Shown piece after piece: positions 13,901-27,700 of a stretch of DNA of 64,000 bases (the first letter of the stretch is position 1; each line of letters begins with the position of its first letter). The notes under the pieces are model-generated. The model saw only the letters and a program-made list of their open reading frames with translations, made no database searches and was not told the origin of the DNA. Origin of the DNA: Caprimulgus europaeus (taxonomy: Eukaryota > Chordata > Aves > Caprimulgiformes > Caprimulgidae); the NCBI GenBank assembly GCA_907165065.1, contig OU015530.1, positions 48,407,465 to 48,471,464 on the forward strand, written 5' to 3'. The position numbers and the translations under genes are program-made.

Positions 13901-14770
13901 CTTGCAGTCAGAGTAGTTCCTCTCTCCTATTTCCTGTCTCTTTCCTAAGCCATCAGATGGCAGCAACTCCATCATTAATTATCAGTGATGGAGGAGCAAG
14001 TTTACTTTAATATCTTCTTTGAAGTTGGCCCAGGAGGAACAGGGTAAAGGCGGGGGCAGCTCCACAGGTGGCACTTGCTGCCCCGAGGTCCAGAGCCAGC
14101 TCCCCACACGTGGTCATGTGTTTGCATGGCTCTTGGCTGCAGAAGGGAGGCTGGCAGCTCCTGCCTTGCTAGCAGATCCCTTTGGAAATGTCCCCAGTGA
14201 GAATACCTTCCTAGCAGCCAAACGAGGAGCTCCTGGCAGAAGGATGATCTGTGTGTGGCATGGAGAGGTGTGGCTCTTTGCGTGCTGTGCTGTAGGTAAA
14301 GTTCTTCTGTAATCACCTCTTAATTATATTACATTAGGTCTCGTCCTGTTTTCTTGGAGCCTCTAGCCAGAATTTGATGTTCACTTTCCTATATCCATCT
14401 GATAAATGGCAACATAGATTTTTTTTGTTAGAGACATTGACTGATTTCCCTCAGTCATCTCCTGAGGCAGTTACCAATTTCTTAATGATGAGAAATGCTT
14501 GGCTGATACGTGTTTGGCAATCTGATACTCAGTTGTAATTATGAACTAGCAAGATTACATTTCCTTAACATTTATGATCTTTAAAAAAATAATCTCCCAG
14601 TTGTCTTCTCAATTAGAAAAAAAAGTGAAATAGTGGCAGGATTGAGTAAAGGTTGTTCCAAAAACCATTGCCCTGGGGGATCTAGAGAGCTCTGTGCTGA
14701 GAGCTGCTTTTTTTCTTCTGTCTTCAGTGATGGCATTCAGAAGCCTATAATTTAGGACAGTAATGTTTTC

Positions 14771-14808
14771 CATATATATATACATATATATATATATAAT
14801 ATATATTG
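14771..14808. repeat. TA dinucleotide tract
   Basis: Imperfect (TA)n with one C interruption (catatatatatacatatat and onward). Likely a length-variable microsatellite. Confidence 0.9.
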
Positions 14809-16297
14809 TAAAATGGTGGAAGCTCTAGCTGAATTCTTAACTTTCTGCTATAGTTTTCAAGATCAGTATACAACACCTCGTAGAATTTGAGACCTTACAA
14901 ATTCTCACATACCATGGTAGTATGTGTAGATAAAATGTGTAGATAGACATGCAAGCATACATAGTAGTAGATGAATTGCTCTGGGTTTTCTCTAGAATAT
15001 CATCCACGATTCCTTAAAGCTGCTGCATGTTTGCCAGAGCTTTCACCAGAAGTGCTCTCCAGCAGCGCTGATGGAGCACCAGTTCCTGCAGCCCTCCCTG
15101 GGCAAAGCCCCTCCTCGCCCTGGCTGCGGGTCTCACTGACTTGGTACAGCAAAGCTGCCTAGAGAAGATTGCAGGTCACTGTGCCAGTATTAACCCGTGC
15201 ACTTTTCATACCCCCAGCAGCATGGATAATCCGTGGTGCAGTGAATTTGCTTCTCCGTGTCATATTTTTAAGGAATGCTTGAGCTGAGCCCAAAAGAATG
15301 AATGTACCTCTATGGCCAAGGACTGTAGCAGGCAGAAAATAATTCTGCTGTTAATATTTAGTTGTCATAATGGACAACATTTAGCTACTTTCATAATTGG
15401 AAAACCAACTATGTTCCATTTTTCCCAACTCATCTGTCCTCAAACTGATGGTGCAGTTCAGGAATGCACCTGAAAGCCTGTCTGTGAAATGTGGTTACTC
15501 TGTCAGAGCTTGCAAAAACTAAACAGACTTGCATCATGGGGCTTTTTCTTTTTTTTTTGTAGACACCTAATTATTTTAATAGATCTGAATTAGAAAAGGC
15601 AATATATATTAAAAGATATGTTATATATAGTACATATATGTTCCCTATCCCTGTTAAGCAGGAACTGAATATTGCAATTCTGTGGAAGCACTGAAATAAG
15701 AAATGGATCTACTTGTTTACTAGTTCAGCTGTTTGTTAATTTACCATTTTCCCTGGAATAAAATAGATTTCTAGTTTTAGAAACAGATAGGAAAGGTGGT
15801 CCACCTTTCCCTGTTAGTATTGCTGACAATCTGGTCAATCTGCATCTGGCTGTAAAAGCATTTTATTTCTTATCAGAGGAGTATCTCGGCTAGAGGCGGG
15901 GAATGAGTTATTAGCCTGAAACATGCTTCAAAGCAACAAAACCGTTTGGAAGCGCTTTGCCTCTTGCTAGCAAGGAGCTGCTGGAGGAGCTGCCAATTGA
16001 CTTGAAAGGTGCTTTTCACCTTCTGTGCAGTCAAGAAGCTGGAACTTGGCGGATGAAAACTGGTACTGCTCACTGCTGGGCTTCGCTTCTTGACATGGTC
16101 GTGTTCCCAGGGCAGAATAAATGGCATCAAGTGTTTCTTCAGTGGTACTGTGATGTGGGAATAGGAGAAGATACCTCATCTAAAATGTGGTGCAAGAGAG
16201 TGGGGAACTTTTTACCTTTGCCTACATTTACCTTCATCCAGCCTTGATTAACTCAGAGAGTGATGGATTTACTCATAAGCATGTTAAATATAACTAA

Positions 16298-16370
16298 TGG
16301 CAATGCTAGGTTTATGGTTGGTCTAGATGATCATAATGGTCTTTTCCAACCAAACTATTCTATGATTTAA
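16298..16370 (+). mobile_element. CR1 LINE 3' tail only (about 70 bp)
   Basis: The sequence reads tgctaggtttatggttggtc, then tagatgatcataatggtctt, then ttccaaccaaactattctat before gattt. This is the sense-strand CR1 3' end, with the tag ending in a single ATTCTATG-type terminal unit. It is an extreme 5' truncation and has no coding part. Confidence 0.85.
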
Positions 16371-19300
16371 AATCACATACAGCATCATGAAAACTTGAAC
16401 AGAGTATAGTAATACAAAAAAATAAACATATAAAAAATGTAATATATTTCTATATGTTAAAAAAAAAATCAGTGCACAATTAAGAACAAATACTGTGCCA
16501 CAGAAATATTTGTTTTAACCAGATGGTCTTAAGTAATGCAGTCAGAGCTGCGGTCACAGTACATTAGTTTTGTTTCCATAGTAACACTAGTTTGGCAGAC
16601 TGAGTTATTTAGATCTGCACTGCAGTGTTCATAACAGTCTAATCCTTATATACGTGCTTTTATTGAAATTGAAAATGATACTTAGGTGATCATGCACACT
16701 GAAGAGTGTGCAAACATCACGAGAAGTCAGATTTCCCCAAAGCAAGAATTGGGCAGAGAAGGTGTATTTGTTTGACCAGGTGATGACTCCAAAACCAGCT
16801 GTAAAACTAGACATCAGGTTTTGATTTGTAACACTAAATAATACTCTTTTAACCTGCCACTTTGGAAGTTGCTGTTGTTCTAGGATCTGAGAAGAACAGC
16901 AGATGTAGTTGTATATGTGCAGTCCACATGTACAAATGGTGTTTATTGCTTAATGGTGGTGCTGACTTTTTAATTAGATATAATATAAATATAAATATTA
17001 TAAATAAAAATTTAATTATAGACATGGAATATGTGGAAGCAGCACTGGGCTGTGCTATGTGCTGGTGAGTGTGCTGGAGATAGCTCTTGAGTGGTAAGGA
17101 ACGAAGCTTAGCTCCAACTTTTCTGTTCCTGTGAAACTTTAAAAGAAACTAAAGGGAAAATAACCATAAGCAGTTAGTACAGAAAACATGTTTATCAGCT
17201 AATCTTAAGTTATGACATGCATACTGAATTATGTTAAAGAGCTGAATTGTGCAGGGGCTTCCAAGATTTCTCAGTGAAATGAATCTAGTTTAGATATAGT
17301 AAATCATATTATTAGCAGTGGTAAGTTGTATGCTTACAGAATGTGCCTCAAATAATTAAGAGTGATGGTGACTTATGAAATTTAGAATCACACAGTTTTG
17401 CCAGATGGCAACAGCCAGAATTATATTGTTTATTGGAGAAACGTGAACAGGTACCACAGCACTTTGGGACACAGATTGGATGTTCTGGTCCCTCTGCAGT
17501 TGGAAATTCCAGTTTATGGCACAACGGAACTTTATATCTTTTCTAAGGTAATCAAAGTTTGGACTCTTTAAGACATTTATGAAAGTACTATTTCTTTGTA
17601 ATGCAGATAGCAAGTAGGATGATGGATTTTCGGTACTGCCACCAAAAGGGACTTTGGCTGTGGGTGCTCTAAACCAGCAATTTTCCTCTTGCCCCTCGGC
17701 ACACCAGCAGTACCCTAATTACAGGGGCCTTGAGGCATTCAGAAGAGGAAAAGGATTCAGAATTGGTTTAGCAAACTTTGACAAAGGCAAATAATCTAGT
17801 TAAAAACATATGTGTTTTCAGCTGCAAGTGAACAAATCAAATATGACTATATCTTACTTTCCTATTGATCTTTAAAAAACAAAGATAAATATTATCTTAA
17901 GATAATCTTAATGTGTCTGAAGTACGTAAACAGCAAAGTTTGTATTTTTAGCAATAGTGTGTTGAGCACTTGTACAGAAAGAGAGAACATATTTTACTGT
18001 GTCAAATTACGGGCCTGTGTACTTTTTCCAGGGTCGTTGGCTTGCTTTTCATTGAAATGATAAGTGTCCAGTTATTTTTAAAGTTGTTTTAGCAAAAAAA
18101 GGCTTGTAAGAGGAACAGTTTAATACTCGATGTGTCATTTCCCTCTGCCACAGCAGAGATGCTGCTCACAGTCCTTATTTGATGTTTGGGACTACGCATC
18201 GTGTGCCCTGCGGAGGGAGAGTCATACGGTCTGTATGGACCAAGCTTTCCATCAGCCTTTGGAAGTGCCTCTGGTGCTGATGTTCTGGGAGGCAAAGGAC
18301 TTGCCTGAGGAAGGGTAAGGAAGGCTTATTTCTGCCATGTCAAATCTGTTGCACGCAGAGCAGTGGTTTTTCCCCTACTTTGATTGGTTTCCATGAAATC
18401 GGTATTATTTTATAAACAGCCTAGTGGCTGACCCTTTGCTTTGCATTTTGAAAGCTTCTCCCTGGAGTTAGTGTTGCAGAATTATGTATCTGTGGATATA
18501 TCCATAAACAGCATCCTATAATACAAAAATATATAAAGTAATCTTAAACCAAAACAAAGTAAAGATATAATAGATGAAAGCATAAATACCATTTTTAATA
18601 CACTACACTTTGCCTGCGTGTTGCAGCATATACAGAAAATTCCATAACACTTCAGAGTTACCTTGAATATATAAGGAGTGATTAAATCATCAGCATCAGT
18701 TTCAAAATGACGCACACAGAAATATTTTTATTTCCATTAGAAGAAACACCTAAGAAGTCAGTGACTGAAGTAGGTTGGAGGAAATTCTTTTGTACTGTTT
18801 TTCATGGGTTTTTTGCTTTGCCTTTGATGTAACATTCAGAAGTGTTTACAGAAATAGCTAGGCTCACAAATAATTTATGTCCCATGGATCTTTTAGGTGA
18901 TCCTGAATTAAGAAAAAATGTTTGTGGTCAGTTTTTCTGCTCCCCATATGGTTCCATTTTGGGTTTTTTTTTGGCTAAAATTTTTCCTAGCAGTGGAAGA
19001 GAAGAAATTTGGGGTTCATTTTTGAGTAGGAAGTGTAAGCTAGGGAATGCACGTCCAGTGCAATGACTATTAGTAACAGACTTTAGTGGAGAACTGTTTC
19101 AGGGGTCCCTTAGGGGTGCAGGACTGGACTCTCGGGCAGCTGGAGGGGTTAACGTGGCTACCCCGTCTTGAGGTAGAGTTGCCTGACATCTGGCCAGCTT
19201 GGGTCAGCAGCCTCAGCCAGCCTGCCTTCATCTTCGAAAGATCTCAGTAGAACTGCACTAAGTGTTTGTAAACTCTAAAGTGGGTTTTGTATTTATTCCA

Positions 19301-19485
19301 GGCAAAAAAGGAATCACGAGTTGTAAAAGAAATGTCCACACAAGGTTTGATTTAGCAACACAAGTTAAAGTGGTACTGGGACAACGTCTGCTTAGTTTAT
19401 TGATGTAGTGTGTGATAGTATTACAGTGAAATGCAACTTTAATAAGCAATTCTAAATACAATTTTTCACTTAAATAAGATTCTTC

Positions 19486-19543
19486 ATTTCATTTCAAACT
19501 TTTTGCTAGTAAAATTAATGAAATGAAATTAAATTTAATTTCA
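19486..19543. repeat. AT-rich inverted repeats
   Basis: An 11-bp stem (atttcatttca at 19486-19496 with tgaaatgaaat at 19519-19529, loop 22) overlaps a perfect 20-bp palindrome (tgaaattaaatttaatttca, 19524-19543). Confidence 0.8.
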
Positions 19544-21875
19544 AAATTAAAATACATAGTAACGAAAGCAAAACTGGTTTCTTATAAAGTGAGCACACAC
19601 TTGGCTATTCTACTTTCTCCTGAATTGCAAAATGCTATTATAAACTTTTATTAATATACTCTAAGTTAGAAAAACAGAAAAAACATCTTTTATGGGGTTT
19701 AGAAAACACATAAAATGAGCTGAATATAGGTGTGCACAACCAGGTAGTGCACAGCTCTAACAGAGCCAGCTCACCAGCGTGCTCGGATCCTGTTTCACCC
19801 CTATTCCAATAGCAATGAGCTGTTGCTGGTACCTTTAAATCCTGTTGTTTAGATTCGGTGTGTTTTGATGAAATACCCTGTAATCAGGGAAGTGCAGACA
19901 CTGCGATTGTTGAGTGGTTGCCCCTCCTGGAAGGAAAGGACTGGGTCCTACAGGAAGTTAAACTGGAAACGTGCGGGTTTTGTGATTGATGGCATTTCAT
20001 TCCTGATCCAGTGCTAGCAGCAATCATGAGCTCTAATTTAGACTGTGCTTATCTCCCCCTCCAACAGGCATCTGTGTCTTCTGAACTTGCAGGAATAAAT
20101 TTACACAGGCACGAACACTAACTTGTTGGAGTTTAGACCATGCCAAGGTAAAAAGCAGAATTTCAAACCAAGCTACTTTTTAGGCGAGATGGCTTTACAA
20201 GAGCCTGGCCAGCCAAAGAGACCACCACGTGCTATTTGACAAATGTATTAACTTTTAACACCTTTAAATGTACTGGCTTGTCCTATCTAACCACGTGAGG
20301 TGTACAGTGCCGTGCAGTGCATACCATCCATAGCAGCGGGCAGGAACATTTTCCGTGGTGCCCTGATATCTGCTATCAGTTTGGCTGGCAGATACACTGG
20401 GGCTCGGTTGACAGCAGCTAGCTGAAATAGTGAGAACTGGTAAATGCATTAAAATTGTTCATCACTTTTTGCCATTTTTAAAGCATCTTCCTGCTATATT
20501 TTTAGGAACAGAGGCACGAGTTGTGGCAGTCATTTAGACCTTCCTTGGTGCTCAGAAATGCCTATGACCTGAGCAACGTGGTGGCTTAATTAAACTATGA
20601 GATGGGATATGGAACCAATACCTCGGAGCACTTGAGCACGGCTAATTTTAAGCATGTGAATATTGTGCTTGTACTTGGCTGTTGTCAGCTGAGTTGGAAT
20701 GGCAGACTGTCAAACTGATAAAGCATAGCTACTGGGGTCAGCTGAGGGCTTGAATTTAAGCATGAACTTAAGCATCTTTCTCTGCTGGTGGCAGTGGTAG
20801 AGTGGGGATTCTGTCCCTGGAGCATTATGGCCGCTGTCAGGATGACTGTCTTGTGGTTCATGTACGCTTTTTTAAAGCACTGCAGATTTAACTCTTTTCA
20901 CTTGGCCTTCTGCTTTTTCAAATCTCTTATTATTTTCCCAGTATTGTTATTTTAAAATGAACTGCAGCCAGTTTCCTGTTAGCTGAATGTAGGCATACAC
21001 TGTTTTGCCAGAGATTTATTAGAATACTCATAAAATCTATCTTAATTTTATTTCCAAACATCTCTTCACCTGCAGTCTTTATAGATGATTCTTTGTGTTT
21101 TGCTTTTTATCAGGAGATAGTGTTAAGTTGCTCCCAGAAGGAAAAGATGCACTATTGAGTAAGTAGGTCATGGGAACAGCCAAATGATGGCATTTCTGCA
21201 AAGAAAGGAAGAGAAGAATTAAGGTGGGAAGTGGAAAGCTGCTCTGAAGAAAGACTGGTGTCTCCTGGGATGGGGGGACGTGCGCTGCCTGCAGCGTTCG
21301 GCTCCGCATGGTCAGTGCTCGCTGAGGTGATCTACTCGATCAGTTTACTGCAGATGTCTGGTTTAGAGATTTACTGCCATAGGTTGCCTTTCCTACAGAT
21401 TAAACTCCTACATTTAAATGTACAAGACATGTTAATGCACAGTAGTGGAGGAAAAATTGTCTGTGAGAATGAGTCTCTCCCCACCCAAGAAAGCCTCAGT
21501 CACTTTTGCAAATTAGTTGTGAGAGTGGAGATAACTCACTTGAATGCACAAGGTGTAACTGCTGGAGGTTTCTGGAAGTGTACTAATTGCTGCAATACTA
21601 CGTTGGCTGATTTTATTTTCTTCCAGAACCCAGGTTCCAGCTTAGAGCTTTGTTCTCAAAGCCATCAGTCAAACGATGTATTCCTGATACATGTTATATT
21701 TTGAGTAACATAATTTTTATTTGAATTATTTAAAATCTTTAAAATATCTACACGGTGATATTGTCAAAAAATGTGTAAATTCAAGTTATGATGATGCTAG
21801 GCAAATTTGTCCCTTAATTTTTCTTAAAATTTTCTTCCTTGTTACCCTACTTCGAAGAAGGTTCACTTTATCCCT

Positions 21876-21906
21876 AAAATATATAAATAAATAAATAAAA
21901 ATAAAG
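21876..21906. repeat. (AAAT)n microsatellite
   Basis: Imperfect tetranucleotide run, with ataaataaataaataaaa at its centre. Confidence 0.88.
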
Positions 21907-23240
21907 ACTAATGATATTACCTTGGTGATTCAGGAATGGAAGAATGGAATGGTACTTAGACTAAGCCTGTATGCTTTAAAAAGCATGGAACAGCATTGCA
22001 AAATTTTTAAGCAAGTTATTTTTTGGGAAGCTTTTATACTTCATTTCTATGCTCTGTACCAGTTACAACCATCATTTGTGTCTGGGGGACGGGGGAGTTC
22101 TGAACTGCTGACAATATCTGCAGGAAAGAGCTTTGCAGTTGGCTTGGTTCATACATTTTTTAAATAGAGGCTACAGATGGAAGAATACAATATTGTAGGC
22201 CAGATGTGGCTGAATATGTATGCATGACTAAATGTACTTAAATGGTCAACAAATAACTTCTATAGTTGCAGATTTCAGTATCGTGTACAATTAGGCAATG
22301 GTGTTTAGACCCTTCCCACTATCCAGAAGTTTTCTGTAACTTGGCCAGTGAGTCAAGTTGCTCCACAACAGAAGAAATGCAAAAAGTTTTATGCAAATTT
22401 GAAAACTCCTTAACTGGGAGTCAGTGGTGTGCACAGCTTGTGCCGAGGCTTTCTGCGCTGGGCTGAGGTGGCTGCAGGATCGGCGACCCGGAGACAGCCA
22501 ACCGTGGGGATTTGAAAAACTTACCACATTTTGACTGTATTTTAGGGATCAATTCGCCTGATGCTATGAAAAATAGTGATCTGTAAAGAGTCTGTGGGGA
22601 AGAGAAATGGTCTTTTCTCCATGTTATCCCATTTTTTCCTCTTGTTTCACATTTAATTTTAAATACATTTAACATTTCAACAATTCATGTCAAAGATTTT
22701 AAATAATTACTACATTGAGCTAAAAATGAATTTTTAACCTCTTTTCTTTGGAAGCAAAGAACATGTAAATTTACAGTTATTTTCCTGGCCCAGTGCCGAA
22801 ACATCTCTTTTGTTATCGTGAAGGAAAATAGAGAGGTTTGATTAAAACCTTGCTCAGTAATTAAATGTCTGTAGTTTTTCTGTTGTAGACATTGTTCCAT
22901 CTTGGTGCTACTTGTTGTAAGGCTCCGTGGAATTTTAATAAATCCCTCAAATGAACCCCCAGACAGTTTTTGGGATTTTTATACTACATTAGCAATTACA
23001 GAAATGCACTGCAAAAATAATAAACGTCTGTTAATTGCAAGCATTTAATTGTGTAGATTATTAATTTAGCATGAAGAGCAAATGACGGGCTATATTCTGC
23101 TGTCTGTTGCAGAAGTCTTGCACATATTTTTAAGTTCTGTAAGTAATTTTATTTGGAGTAATGAATGATGCATCTGGTACTTGGATCTTAAATTGAATAC
23201 TTGCTGAACAAATTTATTAATCCACAGCCCTGCTCAGCGC

Positions 23241-23270
23241 TACCTACTCCACGTTTACCTACTCCGCGTT
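23241..23270. repeat. 15-bp tandem duplication
   Basis: tacctactccacgtt is followed directly by tacctactccgcgtt, with a single A/G difference. Confidence 0.92.
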
Positions 23271-23449
23271 GCTGCTGAAACCCCTAAGTCTGAGAAGCCT
23301 ACAGCAGGGAAAGCTTACTCTTCGGTGTAATGACGTTTTAAGCTATGTAATGTGTAAAGGTTGTAGAATAACTTGGGTTTCATGGGGCATTCAGGAAGTG
23401 TGGGCCAGTAAGGCTACTTTTGTGCAGAGAGAAATGGAAAAATGTGAAT

Positions 23450-23464
23450 GGGGGGGGGGTGGGG
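23450..23464 (+). repeat. G-run (G10 T G4)
   Basis: Ten G, one T and four G on the plus strand, with a further gggg 16 bases downstream. It could form a G-quadruplex and is likely length-variable. Confidence 0.85.
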
Positions 23465-24715
23465 CATGATTGCTTTGGGGTTGAAGTTGCCTCTTTTGAG
23501 CTAAAATTAACTAGAACTTTTTCAAGTCTTGCTTACACTTGGATACCCCATTAAATATCTATAGGATGTTTTTTTGGTGGTGAAAAAGCCACAGCCAGTA
23601 TCAGTCATGTTCCCCAGCGTCAGTCGTGTTTCCGGTATCAGAGCTTGCAGACAGCAGTGCTTCAGGCTCAGTTTTTAATTTCCAAGAAACATTACTGCTG
23701 GACAGAGAAGCTGTCTGGGAAGGGCTTTCGAGACAATGGTCCATGGGATTATTTTTTTCATCCTTCTTCTAGTTAACCCCAGGCAGGACCCCAGTGGCTG
23801 ACACCTTCTCCCTCAGCTTCCTTTCTGTCATTGCGTGGTCCTGGGTATCATTTCTGGGACCCCTTTCTCCTGCTGCTGCCTTTCCTGGCATAAAATCACT
23901 CTTTTCTCCATTTTCTCTTCTCTTTTGTACTTTTTTTTCTGCTCACATTAAGCTGATAAAGAAAGGTCTGCATCATTTTTATAGGTTTACGTGGAGTACG
24001 TGGTATCCTCCACCCGCTTCGCTGCAGACACAACTCTTGTGATGAGCCAGTACATTTATATACCTGGATTTCCTTGAGCTTCAAGTGTAGAAGAAACCCT
24101 TTACTTACCAGTTGTCATTTAAGGTAACAACTGGGAACTGAGTTATTTAAAATAGAAACCAAGCCCTGGCATCCAGCCTACGGCGTGTGAAGAAAACTGG
24201 AAAACACTGTTGGCACAGGCAGCAGCAGATGGAGTCGCTGGGCAGAGGGAGCTCTTGCAAGGGTGACAGCAAAGTCCTGCACTGCAAGCACATGGAAATA
24301 AAGTGTCAGTGAAGTGAACAGCTACAGAAAATTGATTAATCTGTGAAAGTATACAAATCTCCTCTCTATGTTGACTTCTGTGGTGGTTTGCCAAAATACG
24401 TGACTGTGATTATGCTATGTTTTAACAAAGGCTATATGTTAATTGCCAAGGACACTGAGGTTTGGTCAGCTGGTGCAGTTAGATGTAACAAACTCTTCTT
24501 CAAGGTGCAAAATTGTTTCTGCACAGACATTTCTATAATTTAATAAAGCAGAGACAAGTGCTTGCTAGATCAAGATGGTAGCTGCTTTTATTTTAGACAG
24601 AATTGCTTGTATGCTGACATTAAAGCACAAATTATTTCAGTTCTATTTGCAACACTTCTGTCTTAATGTACATTAATATGCTAAAATCCTTCAGTATGAG
24701 GTTTAGTAGGTATGT

Positions 24716-24729
24716 AAAAAAAAAAAAAA
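24716..24729. repeat. A14 homopolymer
   Basis: Fourteen consecutive A, with no recognised retroposon upstream. Confidence 0.9.
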
Positions 24730-27700
24730 GGTTTTTGGATTTTCTATCAGTTGTTCTTAACTTACACAGAAAAAAATAAGGTTGGGAGATGCTTTGTAGG
24801 GTGATGTAACACCTTGTACCAGACACAAATGCAAGGAACCAAGAAGTTCCTTGGACCCACAAGTCTTCTGTGAAGCAAGTATACTTTTGGTGATCTGTGC
24901 CTCTGAATGCCACTGCTCTTTCACATCCTTTCTTCCTTCCTTTTTGATGGTGCCAAGAAGAAAACAGGGCTGTGCTGCCTTTTGAGTTTTCCTTTCATCT
25001 TTGCATGCTGTCTTCTACGTCATATGGGAGTTCTTTGTGTGGCTGGGGCATACGTGACAGGAGCACTTATTTCTCCCTTAATTAGGGACAGGCGGTGGGC
25101 GTGAAGGCGCCTTTCATAGCTTCAAGATTGTCATACACTCCTCCAAACAAATCAGCTAGTCACCTGCTACAAAACAGCTCCTCTATTTTTATCTAAAAAT
25201 GGATATTTAAGGCTCTGGGGGGGGTTATGGTGTTTATTATCCCACTGAAGAGGATTGTACTTGATGTACTGTAGACTGTGCTGGGTGGCTGGAGAGTCTT
25301 TGGTGGTGGTCAGCAAAGCTGCGGGAGGAGAGAAGGAGCTCTGTCGAGCTGGAGGTGGCAAAAGGGTTTTAATTGATGCAGCCTGCACAGTGTACGGTTG
25401 CTGTCTGAGAAGGTCTCTGGTGGCTGCCCGACGTGGCTGCTGTGCTATTTCTGGGCAGCCACACTGCAAGTGCGAGCTGCAGCTCTGGTTCAGCAGAACA
25501 CTGCCAATCCTGTGCAGCCTTACGGGGTTTTTTTGTAAGGCTCAGCCCTTAGCTTTGCATTTTGTGCTTTTTTGCTGACGTGATTCGTACCTCACGCGTC
25601 ACACTGTTGGCTGCAGTGTGTCAGTGTGGCCCTGGTGAAGCCAGAGCAGGACCAGCCTGTTGAAGCAGAGGAGGAATGTAAAACTCCTGGTAATAAAAAT
25701 AGCCTGTTTTATATTTTACGTGTAAACTAAACTTTGCTGTTGGCATGGGACTTTGCCAGGTATGCATACAGTCTGCTTCGTGACCTCTGTAGGACTAATG
25801 CAAATAGCAGTTGATTTCAGATAATTTGATGTAATTTAGCTCATTAATTTATGTCAGTCAAAAGACAGGAGGACTTTTCTGCCAGCAATAAATTAGTTTC
25901 TGGTATTGATTTACTGGTAGTGACATGGAAGAATGAGGAATGACATTTAGTATGGCTATGTCAAGAACTATTACCTTAAAATCACAGCAGTCAAATTTTA
26001 ATAAAAGCTGCCACGTTACTTCCCTGCAAAGAGAGTCCTTTCCAAAGTGTAGCAAAAATACATGGTGTTACAGGGCAGTAACGGGTGGGAAATGCATTTC
26101 TTAATACTCTTCCAGCACCACTTCCCTCTGGATCAGTTGAGATCAGTATGTGCTACTCAGAAGAGGTTATTTTCTGGTGCCAGCAGATTTGTTGGGTCCT
26201 AGACATGCCTTCCAGCCATCTGGCCGCATCTCACTGCGTTTGAAGAACGCTGCTGGGCACGTTAAAGTAGGTCCCCACTGCTCAGGATGGGGCTGCTCCT
26301 GGGGGGCTCAGGAAGATGGGTGCTTCCCTACTGCAGGATGCAGCTTTCCTCAGAAGTGTCTAACTGGCTTCAGTTTCTATATTTTACTTCCTTGTAATCT
26401 TTTGATCAGAGATTGTTTTCTTTTCTTATTTATATCTGGCTTTCTTTTTGGAGGTGGTGAATTTTCGGTGCATTTTCAATCAGTTTGTTTCATGGCATTT
26501 TGAAGAAATATGCCTACAGTGTATTCTGTAAAACATTTTATGCATATTAAAAAAAAATAATCTGTGAAGGTCTTGTCTGCCAGACATTATACAATGAGAC
26601 CTTTGAGTTTGCATGATGTGTCTTGTTTGTGGAATGAAGATCCTTTGCTGTAATGCTCAGCCTTTGCAGCTGAGAGGTCTGTGCAAGGCCCATTAATTTT
26701 CCATCAGTGCAGTGTTAGTAGGTCCCAGGAGTTTGTTTATTGATGGTGGATGTTTACCAGTATGGGTGGAACAATCTCTCACTTCACAATATTGTTGTTG
26801 ACTGTTTCTTCTCTTTTGATGATACTTAATGCTTCCTTTCTCTTTGCTTATTCTATTAATCGTTCATCCTCCTTACATTTCAGAGAAGGCACTTGAGTTT
26901 GTTATATGTAAAGATGTTTTCTTAAAAAATATGAAAAGATACAGAAACAAAAAAAAAAAACTGTCCTAAATTTATGTAAAGGAAGAAAAATGCCAAGTTT
27001 TGTGGTTGCATGAATGCCTGACTTTTGCATGGACATCTGGAGAGAAGAAGTCCCCTGAAGTTAAATAATTTGTTACATTCTTTTGCATATTTATTTTATT
27101 TCCACAGAAGTAAGTTAAGTATTTGTATAAGTTTTATGATTTTGTTCCTAATTCTGTATACCTAGAAAGTTAAAATAGATGCTGCGTTATGAATGATCTG
27201 ATTGTGTTTCTTATTTTCTTATTTTTCCTATGGCCTTTTACATAAATTTTACACAAATTGTGTGACTAAAGAGTTAGCTTCTGAAGAGGAAATGAATTCT
27301 AGTTGTATGCAATAAACCTTAATGAAGAGAGTAGTTGTTGAGTGGGTTATCTGTAGCTGAATATAGTCTACTTCTAGTAATACATTTTAATATTTTTGCA
27401 ATTTCTGCAGAGATGTATTTATTCTGCCAGTGTAATTTATCAGAAGTTTGACTAGTGGACTTAAACAGACATCTTTACATTTGTGCATTGGGAGACATTA
27501 GGCTGAGTGAGTGCACACGAGGGGATTTTTTTAAGGTTTCCCACGGAAGGGGGGATCTGCTGCCAATATAGTTTCTTCCAAGGTCAGGAGGACAACACAC
27601 ACTTGCCAGATCAAACTAGGGAAGAAAAAGTAGTAGGCAATGTGGCATCTTCTTTAGGAATTGGTTGCTTTTTGAGAAAGAACACTAGATGTGTAGACAG

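Larger units (their letters stand above)
9656..16297. other. Intronic sequence without recognised genes
   Basis: AT-rich intron with a T14 run (10985-10998) and a TA dinucleotide tract (14771-14808). A mildly GC-rich, gene-poor patch lies at about 12880-13060 and another at 14040-14280. No exon or repeat family was identified. Confidence 0.55.

Noticed and set aside
21231-21704. 157-codon open frame on the plus strand
   Set aside because: No recognisable domain, mixed composition, and no splice or promoter context; frames of this length occur by chance in 64 kb of six-frame sequence.
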